This document shows positions 1 through 8,727 of a stretch of DNA of 58,161 nucleotides, piece after piece. Source of the DNA: Nocardia asiatica NBRC 100129 (GTDB taxonomy: Bacteria > Actinomycetota > Actinomycetes > Mycobacteriales > Mycobacteriaceae); NCBI RefSeq assembly GCF_000308415.1, contig NZ_BAFS01000160.1, forward strand, positions 1-58,161, in the 5' to 3' direction. A model generated the notes under the pieces. It did not search any database. It was given only the letters and a program-made list of their open reading frames with translations, and had not been told where the DNA came from. Position numbers and translations under genes: made by a program. The number at the start of each line of letters is the position of its first letter. Positions within the stretch are counted from its first letter, which is position 1.

Positions 1-335
1 GGCACCCGATGGTCACCGCGGCCCTGCACTTGCTACCCGCTCTGGTGCGCACGGGATCGGTGCGTGGCTCGGACGTCGCGCGGCAAGTGGGTATTCCGGC
101 GCCCCGGCTGTCGCACCTGTTCTCCGAGCAGATGGGGATTCCGTTGCGCCGCTACATCCTCTGGCTGCGGCTGCACATCGCGCGGAATCGCGCGCTGGCC
201 GGGGACGATCTCGCGGCCGCTGCGTGCGCGGCGGGTTTCTCCGATGGCGCGGATCTCGTCCGCACTTGCCGCCGGACCTTCGGGCTGCCTCCCTCGGTGC
301 TGAGCGGCACCGGTGATCCGGTGCCGGAGGCGTAA
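1..335 (+). CDS. AraC-family regulator, C-terminal fragment
   Basis: This is the C-terminal DNA-binding part of an AraC-type transcription factor. The reading frame is open to the left edge, so the sensor domain lies outside the window. Two helix-turn-helix units are visible: SDVARQVGIPAPRLSHLFSE, then the second unit around LAAAACAAGFSDGADLVRTC with the family-typical RRTFGLPPS ending. The ATG at 9 is internal to the domain and probably not the real start. The target genes cannot be told from this fragment. The family is clear; the regulated pathway is unknown. Confidence 0.8.
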   Translation, partial: HPMVTAALHLLPALVRTGSVRGSDVARQVGIPAPRLSHLFSEQMGIPLRRYILWLRLHIARNRALAGDDLAAAACAAGFSDGADLVRTCRRTFGLPPSVLSGTGDPVPEA

Positions 336-390
336 CCCTCCGCCCGACTGTCGGCTCACGCTAGCCCGACTCGCTCAACGTTCTTCGGTT

Positions 391-1001
391 GTGGTGTACC
401 GCAATCCGCTGCGGCCGCCCTGCCGCCGTAATGCAACAACCAGCGGCGACAAGGTGAGGTCCGCGCGCACCGGCCCCAAACCGATTCTGCGCCAATGCGC
501 TTCCGTCACCGAGGAGCTGCAAGCCGTCGCCGATCAGATCAACGAATGGTTGTCCGACCCGTCGGTCGAACCCTCCACCATCGCGGTGCTCACCCGTGGT
601 GTCGGCGACCGCAGTCAATTGGTTCGCGCCCTCGCCGAGCGCGGCATCAGCGCCCGCGCACTCGACGAGAATCAGGCGATACCCGGACACGTCCAGATCT
701 TGACGATGCACCGTTCCAAGGGGATGGAATTCTCCCGGGTGATCCTGACCGGCATCGATGAAGCCCACGTGCCGGCGAAAGCCGGTCTGCACGGTGTGCC
801 AGAGGAAGAACTGAACGAGGCTCGACTGCGGGAACGGTCACTGCTCTACGTCGCGGCCAGTCGCGCGCGGGATCAGGTGGTCGTCACCTGGAGCGGGCGC
901 AGGTCGGAGCTTCTCGGGGGGACGGCCGCCACCGCAGGCTGATCGAGCCGTCACAGGACTGGCTCGCGCCGGACCGGCTCTACGAGTTGATGGTCGCCTG
1001 A
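391..1001 (+). pseudogene. UvrD/Rep-type DNA helicase remnant (truncated and frameshifted)
   Basis: This is the C-terminal third of a superfamily 1A helicase. Motif V (ILTMHRSKGMEFSRVIL) and motif VI (LLYVAASRARDQVVV) are intact, but the N-terminal ATPase domain with Walker A and B is missing. Nothing before about position 391 resembles a helicase. The frame stops at 942. In the next frame the expected tail continues (LIEPSQDWLAPDRLYELMVA) to a TGA at 999-1001. Adding one G to the six-G run at 916-921 would join the two frames. The gene is therefore both 5'-deleted and frameshifted, and cannot encode an active helicase. Confidence 0.8.
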
Positions 1002-1281
1002 AGTGGCGTTGCGCCCAGCAAGAGGGGAACCGGATCGAGGTGAGTTGCGTCCAATCCTGCATGACCATCTCTCGGCCACGACTCATTCCTCGCTTCGACC
1101 GCCGGTTCAACTGGAGGGGCTGCGACCAGAGTGTCGACGCGTGGTGGGACTGGCTCCGCGACCGGAAATCCTTCTTCGAGTCCTCCGCTGCCTGGAGTCT
1201 GTCCATGTGTGTGTGCTTCGAGCCGTCTCGGGACTCACCTACTACGCTGCAATGGCCAGTACAGCAGGGGATCTCGATCGC

Positions 1282-1782
1282 ATGAACACCGAGGACACCG
1301 ATATTACGGAGACCATGACTGAAGAGACGACGGTTCGCCGCAGATCACCGCTCGAGGACTCCCCGCCAGTTCGGAACTCCTCGGAGCATCCTGCTACGGC
1401 TGGCGCCGACAACGAGTTGATGACGGGCCGACGGCCACCCGGTCGTGAGTCGACGCGGGTCGGCTTCGCGGTGCTCGCCGCCGCGTTCGTTCTCGACATG
1501 CTGCTACACATCGCCGTGGGCGCGGCGGTCTGGTACGTGACGGGGCGATCCCCGGACGCTGCCGTCTCGCCTATCGTGGCTGGCGTGGCAGCCGGTATCG
1601 CCGCCTCGTTCGTCCACCGCACGCTGTTGCAGCGGCTGTTCCGGACTACAGCGGGCAAGGCGATGTTCGGGCTGCGACTGCGGCAGGCCGACGGTGCCTA
1701 CCCGAGCCTGTGGGGACTGGTCAAGCAGTGGTTCAACGGTGTCCTGGGCACGATCGGAGCAGCCGTGCAGCTTCTCGGTTGA
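1282..1782 (+). CDS. RDD-family membrane protein
   Basis: A 166-residue protein with a polar, Thr/Glu-rich cytoplasmic N-terminus of about 55 residues. It is followed by hydrophobic segments near residues 62-85 and 93-112 and by the RDD-like motif TAGKAMFGLRL. Short RDD proteins are integral membrane proteins of uncertain function, in some cases linked to ion transport. The frame is open upstream to 1003, but that extension is not protein-like. The ATG at 1282, preceded by GCAGGGGATC, is the best start. An ATG at 1315 is an alternative. It precedes the type VII-like operon in the same direction, with a 178 bp gap. Confidence 0.65.
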   Translation: MNTEDTDITETMTEETTVRRRSPLEDSPPVRNSSEHPATAGADNELMTGRRPPGRESTRVGFAVLAAAFVLDMLLHIAVGAAVWYVTGRSPDAAVSPIVAGVAAGIAASFVHRTLLQRLFRTTAGKAMFGLRLRQADGAYPSLWGLVKQWFNGVLGTIGAAVQLLG

Positions 1783-1960
1783 ACTGCCCGAACGCTCTCG
1801 GCGGTATCTTCGATTCCAAAGCATCCGGGCCGCAACGTGTTAGCTTCACTCTTCACACATCCGGTCGGCTGAGGGGGGCCGCCTCGCCAGCTTGTCTCCA
1901 AGACAACTGATTTCCGCTTCAAGGGCCGCTGTTGGCGGTCTGTACACCGAGTAAAGAGAT

Positions 1961-3193
1961 GTGACATTGACCGAAGTATTCGAAGCGGCACCGGCCGAGA
2001 TCGCGGGCATGTCGACCCTCATGGGGACGATCGGAACCGACCTGCGCAATGCCTCCGCCTACGTCAACACCCATGCCAGCCCATCCGACAAGCCTATGGG
2101 GCAGATCATCTCCGAGATCGTGCCCGCCTGCGGTGAACTGGTAGATTTCACAGTGCAGCGGTTCGCCGAGTTCGCCTCGATCACCACGGTTTCGGGCACG
2201 AATCTCAACCGTGCGGCCTGGATGTACCACGAGCAGGATCAGAAGAACTACGAGGCACTGAACCGGGCAACCCTCGAATACCCCACGACTGCCCCGACCG
2301 GCGCGAACGCCCCGGAGCAGGGCGTCACCGCCGCGTATGCGAACTCGGTGGTCTACACCGCTCCAACGATGATCTCGCTCGGACCTCCGGACACCATCGA
2401 AGAGGACCTGGTTCGCAAGATCGAAGAGAAGAGTGGTTGGCTGGGCGACTTCAATCAGGGCATCCGGCAGGCCACCAACAACGAGTGGAGCCCCCTCAAC
2501 CAGCTCTTCGAGCCTCTGAGCGGCAACTGGAACGAACTCAAAAGGATTGGAGCGACTTACCGGATCGCTGGAGCTGCGCTCGAGGACAGCTCCAAGAACC
2601 TGTCGTGGGGCGTCAACAAACTCAGCGCCCACTGGGACGGCAAGGCGGCGATCTCCTTCGAGGACCACAGCCGAAACCTCAGCGCAGCCCTGGAATGGTG
2701 GGGACCGGTCGGCCGAACGGTCGACTTCGTGATGACCACACTGGTCCAGCAGGTCACCGACGCGTGCCTGGCCATCGCCAACAAGCTGAAAGAGATGCTG
2801 GAGGCCGAGGTCGACATCTCCGACGGCAAGAGTGTGGTCAAGGTGGCGCTGAAGAAGGTGCCGGTTGTCGGAACCGCCTATCAGGTTGCCAGCTTGGCCA
2901 ACATCGTGCTCAGCGTCTGGAACACCATCAAACCGCTCCTGGAGAAGATCAAGAATCTGGTCACCTCCGCCAAGAACCTGCTGTCCAGCATCACCGGCAG
3001 TAAGAGCGGCGAACCTGGCAAGTTCGCGCGGCTCAACGAAACCCTCTCCCCGCTTACCCAGACCGCTGTCAACGCGCAACAGGCGGGGATCGTCAGCTCC
3101 GACGTCGCGCGAATCGCCGCTGGCGCCGAAACACAGCAGACGGCGCCCCAGCAGGGCTACGACGTCGGCGCCAACCCCTGGGAGAACGGATGA
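1961..3193 (+). CDS. Type VII secretion (WXG100/EspC-like) substrate-like protein
   Basis: A 410-residue helical protein with the architecture of ESX-associated secreted proteins. Residues 1-100 form an EspC-like helical hairpin (about 100 residues, no signal peptide) ending near AAWMYHEQDQKNYEAL. A second WXG100-like unit spans about 165-290, with a W-D-G turn in SAHWDGKAAISFEDHS. A hydrophobic amphipathic stretch (VPVVGTAYQVASLANIVL) follows, then a Gln-rich tail. No toxin domain is recognisable at the C-terminus. The start is GTG 1961; a TTG at 1967 is equally spaced from AAAGAGA. It overlaps the next gene by ATGA, so the two are probably translationally coupled. Confidence 0.65.
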   Translation: MTLTEVFEAAPAEIAGMSTLMGTIGTDLRNASAYVNTHASPSDKPMGQIISEIVPACGELVDFTVQRFAEFASITTVSGTNLNRAAWMYHEQDQKNYEALNRATLEYPTTAPTGANAPEQGVTAAYANSVVYTAPTMISLGPPDTIEEDLVRKIEEKSGWLGDFNQGIRQATNNEWSPLNQLFEPLSGNWNELKRIGATYRIAGAALEDSSKNLSWGVNKLSAHWDGKAAISFEDHSRNLSAALEWWGPVGRTVDFVMTTLVQQVTDACLAIANKLKEMLEAEVDISDGKSVVKVALKKVPVVGTAYQVASLANIVLSVWNTIKPLLEKIKNLVTSAKNLLSSITGSKSGEPGKFARLNETLSPLTQTAVNAQQAGIVSSDVARIAAGAETQQTAPQQGYDVGANPWENG

Positions 3194-3699
3194 TCGACCC
3201 CGATATCGACCCCGAGGTCGAAACACCGTTGCGAGCGTTCATGGCTTCGGCCACGGACCTGTCCACCGCGACAATCCAGCTCGAGAATGTGTCCCTGGAC
3301 GACATCGTGCGACCGATCCAGGTCGAAGAGAACTTCATGACCTGGCTGGCCTCGGCTCCCGACGCCTCACCGCAGCTGCGCCAGTACGCCGCCCAGGTCA
3401 ACGACGGATACTGCACGTGGCCAGAAATCGAAAAGCATCTGGGGCCGGACCTGCCGCCCGAGGTGGTGGCGTTGAAATCATCGCCGCACTACGTGTGGCC
3501 GTGGGCCGTGAGCGAGCCCGATCCCCCAGCGACCATGGCCCCGAGCGCGCCCCCGGCCAGCCCGCCGCCGCCCCGCCCGGACCAAACGACGCAGAGCCCG
3601 GGCCGCCGCCGAGTGCGGGAGCCCGATACGGTTGGGCCCAGCGATTGGCCGGACGACTTCGATGACCACCCCAGCACGCAAAGGAGCTGGCTTGTCTAG
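3190..3699 (+). CDS. Hypothetical protein, acidic with Pro-rich tail
   Basis: This 169-residue product belongs to no family I recognise. The first 110 residues are acidic and globular-looking (DIVRPIQVEENFMTWLASAP). The rest is a low-complexity Pro/Ala/Asp tail with a PPASPPPPRP stretch. There is no signal peptide or membrane segment. The ATG overlaps the stop of the preceding WXG100-like gene (ATGA), and its own stop overlaps the start of the lipoprotein gene. It therefore sits in the middle of a tight three-gene operon. An accessory or chaperone-like role for the upstream protein would fit the position but is not shown by the sequence. Confidence 0.6.
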   Translation: MIDPDIDPEVETPLRAFMASATDLSTATIQLENVSLDDIVRPIQVEENFMTWLASAPDASPQLRQYAAQVNDGYCTWPEIEKHLGPDLPPEVVALKSSPHYVWPWAVSEPDPPATMAPSAPPASPPPPRPDQTTQSPGRRRVREPDTVGPSDWPDDFDDHPSTQRSWLV

Positions 3700-4279
3700 A
3701 TTTGCCCGCACACAGCTCGCAGTGATCGCGTGGGCCGCGGCCATCCTGGCCATCACCGGATGCTCCGGCGCGGATCGCGATGCCGCACCGACGACCACCA
3801 CAGCCGGCACGTCGATCTCCACCACCGCTGCCGCACCGAGCGTGAGCCCGATATCGGGCCTGGATGTGTGCACCCTGCTGACCCCGGACGAAATCTTCCA
3901 CGCCGTCGGCAAACAAGGGCTGGCTCCGCAACGAACGATCGACGAAAAGCACGGCCAGGTAGTCGCGGAATCCTGCGACTGGGGCTCGGAAACAGAGGGA
4001 CTGATCTCGGTGAGCTGGATGCGCGAACCGATCCCGGCGTGGGGGGAAGACGCACAGTCACGCGCGTTCACCGACGCCGTCGGCCGCCGCGTCACTCTGA
4101 ATACCTGGGAGGGCAAGGCGTGCACGGCTTTCGCCGAAAGCGCCAACGGCAACATCGGAATCAACATCGTCCCATCCGATGCGTCCCTGACCGCGCAGCC
4201 TTCGAGCCCGGAAAACGATATCTGCGACCGGAACCGACCGGCGATCGTCGCAGCCTTCGAGCGAGCGCAGCGCGCATAG
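3692..4279 (+). CDS. DUF3558-type lipoprotein
   Basis: A 195-residue predicted lipoprotein. It has a positively charged start, a hydrophobic core (LAVIAWAAAILA) and a lipobox ITGCS, then a Thr/Ala/Ser linker. The folded domain begins DVCTLLTPDEI and contains paired cysteines (SCDWG, KACTAF, ENDICDRN). This pattern matches the DUF3558 lipoproteins that are abundant in Nocardia and Mycobacterium. I chose TTG 3692 because AAAGGAG at 3680-3686 lies 5 nt upstream and the signal peptide starts right there; the open frame extends back to 3632 without a better site. It is probably anchored outside the cytoplasmic membrane and produced with the type VII-like protein. Confidence 0.75.
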   Translation: MSRFARTQLAVIAWAAAILAITGCSGADRDAAPTTTTAGTSISTTAAAPSVSPISGLDVCTLLTPDEIFHAVGKQGLAPQRTIDEKHGQVVAESCDWGSETEGLISVSWMREPIPAWGEDAQSRAFTDAVGRRVTLNTWEGKACTAFAESANGNIGINIVPSDASLTAQPSSPENDICDRNRPAIVAAFERAQRA

Positions 4280-4498
4280 CGTCCGGACCGGCCGACACGG
4301 GCTCCGCGGAGGTAATAGCTCGGCGCCTCGTGACCGGGGCCAGAATCCGCGGAATCGTGCACGCCCCTCTACGCCGCGACGGTCAGGCAGGGAGGCCTGA
4401 GGCCAACCTGCGAGATGGCAAAGCGGACCGCACGCAGCGGATTGCGGCGATTCGAAGGCGCTGCCAGTCGTGGCCGGGGCGATCTTAGCTTCCGTATC

Positions 4499-7276
4499 TC
4501 AAGGCAGTCGGTCGAGGAACCTACGGACCTCCGCGGCCTCGCCGCTCCCGGTGGTCGGCAGGCGCAGCAGCTCGAAGTTATAGCGGCGGCATATCTCGTT
4601 CTTCAACGCGTCGCGGGCGAGCTGCTCCGGGATTGCTTCATGGGTGCTGAAGCCGTCGACTTCGATGGCGCCGATGTTCTCGTTGGTGATCCGGTTGTAG
4701 ATGACGAAGTCGAATGACGCTCGGTTCCGGACGAACTCGCGCTGCCGCTCGTCGAGCCGGTCCAGGCTGCGCGGGAATACGTTTTGCAGGTAGACCTGCG
4801 GGTGTGTCGCGAGGTGGCCGTAGCGGGGTTCGGCGAGCACCTCCTCCAGCATCGTGAGGGCGATGTCCTCCGAAGGCCACGCGGTACGCCCCCACCCGAT
4901 ATGCGGGTGCGCGCGCCGCCGCTGCGTGTAGTCGGTGTACAGCAGGTCGAAGATCGACACCACATCGCTGTCGACGACTGCGTTGTCCGGGTCCCGGTAT
5001 CGGATGTAGCCGATCAGATCGCGCAGGTGCCGACTCTCCGGCAGCCCAGAAGGATGGGTGACCAGGACGAACAAGCGCATCGCCCGGGATACCGCCACAT
5101 TGATCAATTGGGGATCGTCGGCGAACCGCAAAGCTGCCCGGCTGCTGGGCGTGTCGTCCAGCACCGTGGTCATGACGACTGCGTCCTTCTCCCTCCCTTG
5201 GAATCGGTGCACGGTGTCGGACTCGATGGCCTCGATCAGGGCATCGGTCGCCTTGTCGGCCTGACGGCGATACGGAGTGGTGACTCCGACCTCGTGCGGC
5301 GGGATATCGGCGGATATCCACGGCAGGACCTCGTGCAGGATCACATCGATCTCCCGCTGATTGCTCCGTCCCGTCGACTTCGGGTCGTCGTCGCCGTAGA
5401 TCCGGCGCATGTGGTTGCCAGAAACGGTTCGCACTACTGTCATCGGGGCGACGCCCGGTGTGCTACGCGTATACGGAATCAGCTTGCCACCGTAGAACTT
5501 CCGGTTGCAGAACTCGATGATGTCCGGATCGCACCGATAGTGCTCACGCAGCATCACCCGGTGCGACCGATCGTCGTACCGTTCGATGATCGAGGACAGG
5601 ACGCTGCGCCGGTAGTCGAAGACCGGATCGGGTGCTGGAGGAGGATCGGCGAGGTTCTGCGTAACCGGCGGCAGCTGTGCCAGGTCGCCGACCACGATGA
5701 GGTTCCGTGCACACGCCAGTGCCGGGCTCACTGTCACCAGATCCACCTGTGAGGCTTCATCGATGATCAGGTAATCCAGCAGGGCCGAGCGTCCGATGCT
5801 GTTCTGGAGCGAATGGCAGGTACTCAGGATCACCGGGTAGTCGTGGGTGAACTGCCCGAATTGCTGCCGATACCGTGGGGTGTAGATCGTCCGGGACAGC
5901 GAGCCGTACCGGGTGCGCAGCGCGTCGCGGAGCAGCTGCTGGGACAGCCGCGCCTGTTCGGCCGATAGCGTGCCGAAATTTCTGCGCTCCAGTGATCTGC
6001 TCAGCTGCTCGGCCCGCCGCTCGAGTTCGGCGATCTTCTTCTCGTAATACAGGCGCTGAATTCGCAGCACGACGTCGATGTCACCCGCGTCGACGTGGCG
6101 CAGCGCCCGGTACTTGAAGTAGCGGTTCAGGGTGTCCACCATCCGTCCCCAGCCGCTGTCGCGGATCCAGCGCGGATCGGTGTCGGCGATGAAATCGAGC
6201 AGTTTGCCCGCGCTGTAGCGGCGCAGCAGTGGCAGGTTCTCGGCGTCCGGTACTTCGTGGCGGTCGAAGAACGACCGGAAATGCTGTTGCTCCAGCCGGT
6301 ACGCGTGCAGTTCGTGGTGCAGCTGAGCGCGCAGAAGATCCTGTTCCAGCAGCGCGGCCAGGCGCCGGTTCACCTTTCCGAGTTCGTCCGCGGCGTTCGC
6401 GGCGGGTGTGGCGCCGGCGCGCAGCATCGCATCGACCGCCGCGTTGCGTGGCCCTTGGCTGCCGAAGAACTCCATCCGCTTTTCGGCGCGCCCTAGATTG
6501 GCCGCCACCATCCCGAAGCCTTCCTTGGTCAGCTTCTCGAAGACGTTGTCGACGGCGGAGTTGCTGAACGACACCACCCCCACAGTCGCGTCGGGCCGGC
6601 AGATGACTGAAGCGATGATGTTGAGGATCGTCTGCGTCTTCCCGGTGCCGGGCGGGCCGTCGATCACCGAGATCGGATACCGCAACGCATTCCGCACCGC
6701 GTCACTCTGGCTGATGTTGGTGGGGAACGGGTACACCGCCAACGGCATCTCGTCGTCCGGTAGGGGCTCGTTCGACGCCTGCTCGAGAATCCGGGTCAAC
6801 GCGCTTTCCGGGTGAACGAAGCTCAGACTCTGGTGATTTCGGAGCAGGATGCCGGAATCACCGTTCAGTCTCTCCGCCACCATCCGCCAGTACGTCAGTA
6901 CATCCTGCGAGCGGGGGGTGAAGGCAGCATTCGGCAGCACCTCCACACGATTCGCGCTGTAGGTGTTCCATTCGCCCTTACTGCGCACATGCCACCACGA
7001 TCCGGCCTCCGGCGGTCCGGTGAACAGATAGGCCTCGGTCGCGTCCTTCGGGGATCCGTCGACGAACAACTGCGCCTGCCGCCCCAGTGACACCGGCACA
7101 GGACGATCGAGAATCGTCACTCGCTCCCATCCGAACGGGTAGCCCTTGGAACCGCGGAACCGCACCCGGACCCGGTCCGATCGCGATTCGTATTCGGTGA
7201 TCTCCAGGGTCTTGTCCGCCGCGACCCAGTCCTCTTTGCGACGGATGACGACCGCGACAACCCGCGGATCGAGCAT
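4499..7276 (-). CDS. SF1 (Upf1/Dna2-like) helicase fused to PD-(D/E)XK-like nuclease
   Basis: A 925-residue protein. The N-terminal ~200 residues look beta-rich. The helicase core follows: Walker A GPPGTGKTQTIL near residue 207, a charged helical insertion (about 300-470), Walker B LIIDEASQVD, GDLAQLPPV (motif III), TVHRFQGREKDAVV (motif V) and INVAVSRAMRLFVL (motif VI). The last 130 residues hold FDFVIYNRITNENIGAIEVDGFSTHE, a D-(x)n-E-x-D pattern like the DUF559/DUF2726/Vsr branch of PD-(D/E)XK nucleases. ATG 7276 is preferred over the longer 7297 start because AAGGGGGG lies 4 nt upstream. It stands alone, next to other accessory genes. Helicase-nuclease fusions of this shape are common in stand-alone phage defence; that role is inference. 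Confidence 0.75.
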   Translation of the reverse strand: MLDPRVVAVVIRRKEDWVAADKTLEITEYESRSDRVRVRFRGSKGYPFGWERVTILDRPVPVSLGRQAQLFVDGSPKDATEAYLFTGPPEAGSWWHVRSKGEWNTYSANRVEVLPNAAFTPRSQDVLTYWRMVAERLNGDSGILLRNHQSLSFVHPESALTRILEQASNEPLPDDEMPLAVYPFPTNISQSDAVRNALRYPISVIDGPPGTGKTQTILNIIASVICRPDATVGVVSFSNSAVDNVFEKLTKEGFGMVAANLGRAEKRMEFFGSQGPRNAAVDAMLRAGATPAANAADELGKVNRRLAALLEQDLLRAQLHHELHAYRLEQQHFRSFFDRHEVPDAENLPLLRRYSAGKLLDFIADTDPRWIRDSGWGRMVDTLNRYFKYRALRHVDAGDIDVVLRIQRLYYEKKIAELERRAEQLSRSLERRNFGTLSAEQARLSQQLLRDALRTRYGSLSRTIYTPRYRQQFGQFTHDYPVILSTCHSLQNSIGRSALLDYLIIDEASQVDLVTVSPALACARNLIVVGDLAQLPPVTQNLADPPPAPDPVFDYRRSVLSSIIERYDDRSHRVMLREHYRCDPDIIEFCNRKFYGGKLIPYTRSTPGVAPMTVVRTVSGNHMRRIYGDDDPKSTGRSNQREIDVILHEVLPWISADIPPHEVGVTTPYRRQADKATDALIEAIESDTVHRFQGREKDAVVMTTVLDDTPSSRAALRFADDPQLINVAVSRAMRLFVLVTHPSGLPESRHLRDLIGYIRYRDPDNAVVDSDVVSIFDLLYTDYTQRRRAHPHIGWGRTAWPSEDIALTMLEEVLAEPRYGHLATHPQVYLQNVFPRSLDRLDERQREFVRNRASFDFVIYNRITNENIGAIEVDGFSTHEAIPEQLARDALKNEICRRYNFELLRLPTTGSGEAAEVRRFLDRLP

Positions 7277-7702
7277 CGACCCCCCTTGTGTCCGCACCGC
7301 CGCGTGCGGTGCTCGATTTCCACGCCGCCCCGGCCACCGCCGGCAACTCGACGTCCACGCAGCGCACAGCCTACTTGCTCCGGTTGAAACGCATTGGCCC
7401 TGAACACTATTCGTTGCTCAGAATAGATTCCTCGGCAGCTCGGGCAGCTGGCCCTGCACCGCAAACCCCGCGCGTGCGTCAGCGACGCCACCCGATCCCC
7501 TCGGCCCGCACATCTCACCCCGTAGCAGACCGAGGAGCAGGCGTCTCGGTGCTACGTGACGCCGAGCCGGAGTACACCCGGGCGACCTCGGCAGGGCGAC
7601 GCCAAGGATGTGTGAGCGAGTGCTGAAGAAGGTCAGCATCACTTCCACCGGGCCACCGAGCGACTCGGCTAGGTGCGCGCAGTAATTCCAGGCCGACGGC
7701 GG
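7277..7702. other. 426 bp intergenic region with one inverted repeat
   Basis: No convincing gene is seen in this stretch; the open frames in it have atypical composition. It holds the promoter region of the minus-strand helicase-nuclease. The one notable feature is a perfect inverted repeat CTATTC-N8-GAATAG at 7407-7426, about 130 bp upstream of the helicase start. It could be an operator. No clear -35/-10 pair is visible. Confidence 0.4.
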
Positions 7703-8083
7703 TCAGACCGCCGGATGGGACTCGACATAATACTCCGCCGAGATCGTCTTCAGTACCTGCCGGACACCGGACGGCGCCCATGCCACCGACGGGTCGTGCC
7801 GCACGACCGGATCGGTCAGTTCGATGACGCGCCCGCGGGTCTCCAGCGCGAAACCACCTGCCGCGCGGATGTTCTTGACCCAGTCGACGTCGCGGCCGTA
7901 CGTCAGCGCGATCCGGTAGGCGCCGTCGCGCTCGAAGACCATGACCGGAGTGCGGTAGGAGCGCCCCGACTTCCGGCCCTTGTGCAGCACGATGCCGAAG
8001 CCGGGCGCCCGTCCCGCGACCAGGCCCGCGGTCGGGTTGGTGACATGCCGGTTGAAATTCGCCAGTGCGTGCGGAAGCACCAT
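7703..8083 (-). CDS. Nitroreductase/deazaflavin(F420)-dependent reductase family protein
   Basis: A 126-residue single-domain protein of the Ddn-like split beta-barrel family (DUF385). The diagnostic core is GFGIVLHKGRKSGRSYRTPVMVFERDGAYRIALTYGRDVDWVKNIRAAG. The K-S-G-R segment and the DWVKNIRA segment are the usual F420/FMN-contact regions. Such enzymes reduce quinones or other acceptors with F420H2, often at the membrane. ATG 8083 follows AGAGAGGA and starts at the domain; the extension to 8122 would run into the Nudix gene promoter. It is divergent from the Nudix gene, with a 53 bp gap. The substrate is unknown. Confidence 0.75.
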   Translation of the reverse strand: MVLPHALANFNRHVTNPTAGLVAGRAPGFGIVLHKGRKSGRSYRTPVMVFERDGAYRIALTYGRDVDWVKNIRAAGGFALETRGRVIELTDPVVRHDPSVAWAPSGVRQVLKTISAEYYVESHPAV

Positions 8084-8136
8084 GGGCGGCGGTCCTCTCT
8101 CCCTGTGGCCTGCGGTGTGCACGTTACTCTGGACCG

Positions 8137-8727
8137 ATGTCCGCTCCGCCGCAGCACGAGCAGCACGCCGTGGATCCGGGTTCCGAACCGATCGCGGTCT
8201 ACGACGGCAGCGGCAACCTGGTCGGCGCCGCCGAGCGGGCCACGGTCTACCGCGACGGATTGTGGCATGCCAGCGCCGGAGTGCTGCTGCGCTCCGTTGA
8301 CGGCGACCGGGTGTACGTGCACCGCCGCACCGACACCAAGCTCGTTTTCGCGGGCATGCACGATTGTCTGGCCGGCGGCGTCGTGGCGCCCGGCGAGGCG
8401 CCGCGCGACACTGCCCTGCGCGAATTGGCCGAGGAATTGGGCGTCACGCCGGACCCTGCCGAACTGTCCACCGAACCGCTGGCCGCGGTCTCGTGGGACG
8501 GCGAATGGGACGGTCGGCCGATGCGCTGCCACCTGTTCGCGTATGAATTGCGCTACGACGGGCCGATCCGCCACCAACCCGCCGAGATCGCCGCGGGATG
8601 GTGGTGGACCGACGCGCGGTTGCGCGCGCAGCTGGCCGATCCGGAGTGGCCCTTCGTCCCCGACACGCGTCTGTTGATCTCCGACCTGCTGGCCGGCGCC
8701 TCTCCCCCGGACCACGGCAGGCCGTGA
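8137..8727 (+). CDS. Nudix hydrolase
   Basis: A 196-residue protein with a complete Nudix box, GGVVAPGEAPRDTALRELAEELGV (shown here as one motif spanning residues ~88-110; key residues G, E, R-E-x-x-E-E, G). The N-terminal AVYDGSGNLVGAAERATVYRDGLWHAS and HDCLAGGVV resemble the isopentenyl-diphosphate isomerase-like subgroup of Nudix proteins. It hydrolyses nucleoside-diphosphate-linked or related substrates; the specific substrate cannot be told. ATG 8137 fits the domain boundary and leaves a normal divergent promoter gap. The stop at 8727 abuts the stop of the opposite-strand AIM24 gene at 8728. Confidence 0.8.
   Translation: MSAPPQHEQHAVDPGSEPIAVYDGSGNLVGAAERATVYRDGLWHASAGVLLRSVDGDRVYVHRRTDTKLVFAGMHDCLAGGVVAPGEAPRDTALRELAEELGVTPDPAELSTEPLAAVSWDGEWDGRPMRCHLFAYELRYDGPIRHQPAEIAAGWWWTDARLRAQLADPEWPFVPDTRLLISDLLAGASPPDHGRP

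Noticed and set aside
1919..3226. 435-codon minus-strand frame opposite the WXG100-like gene
   Set aside because: Its composition is typical of a shadow frame, and the opposite strand carries a coherent helical secreted protein with operon coupling.
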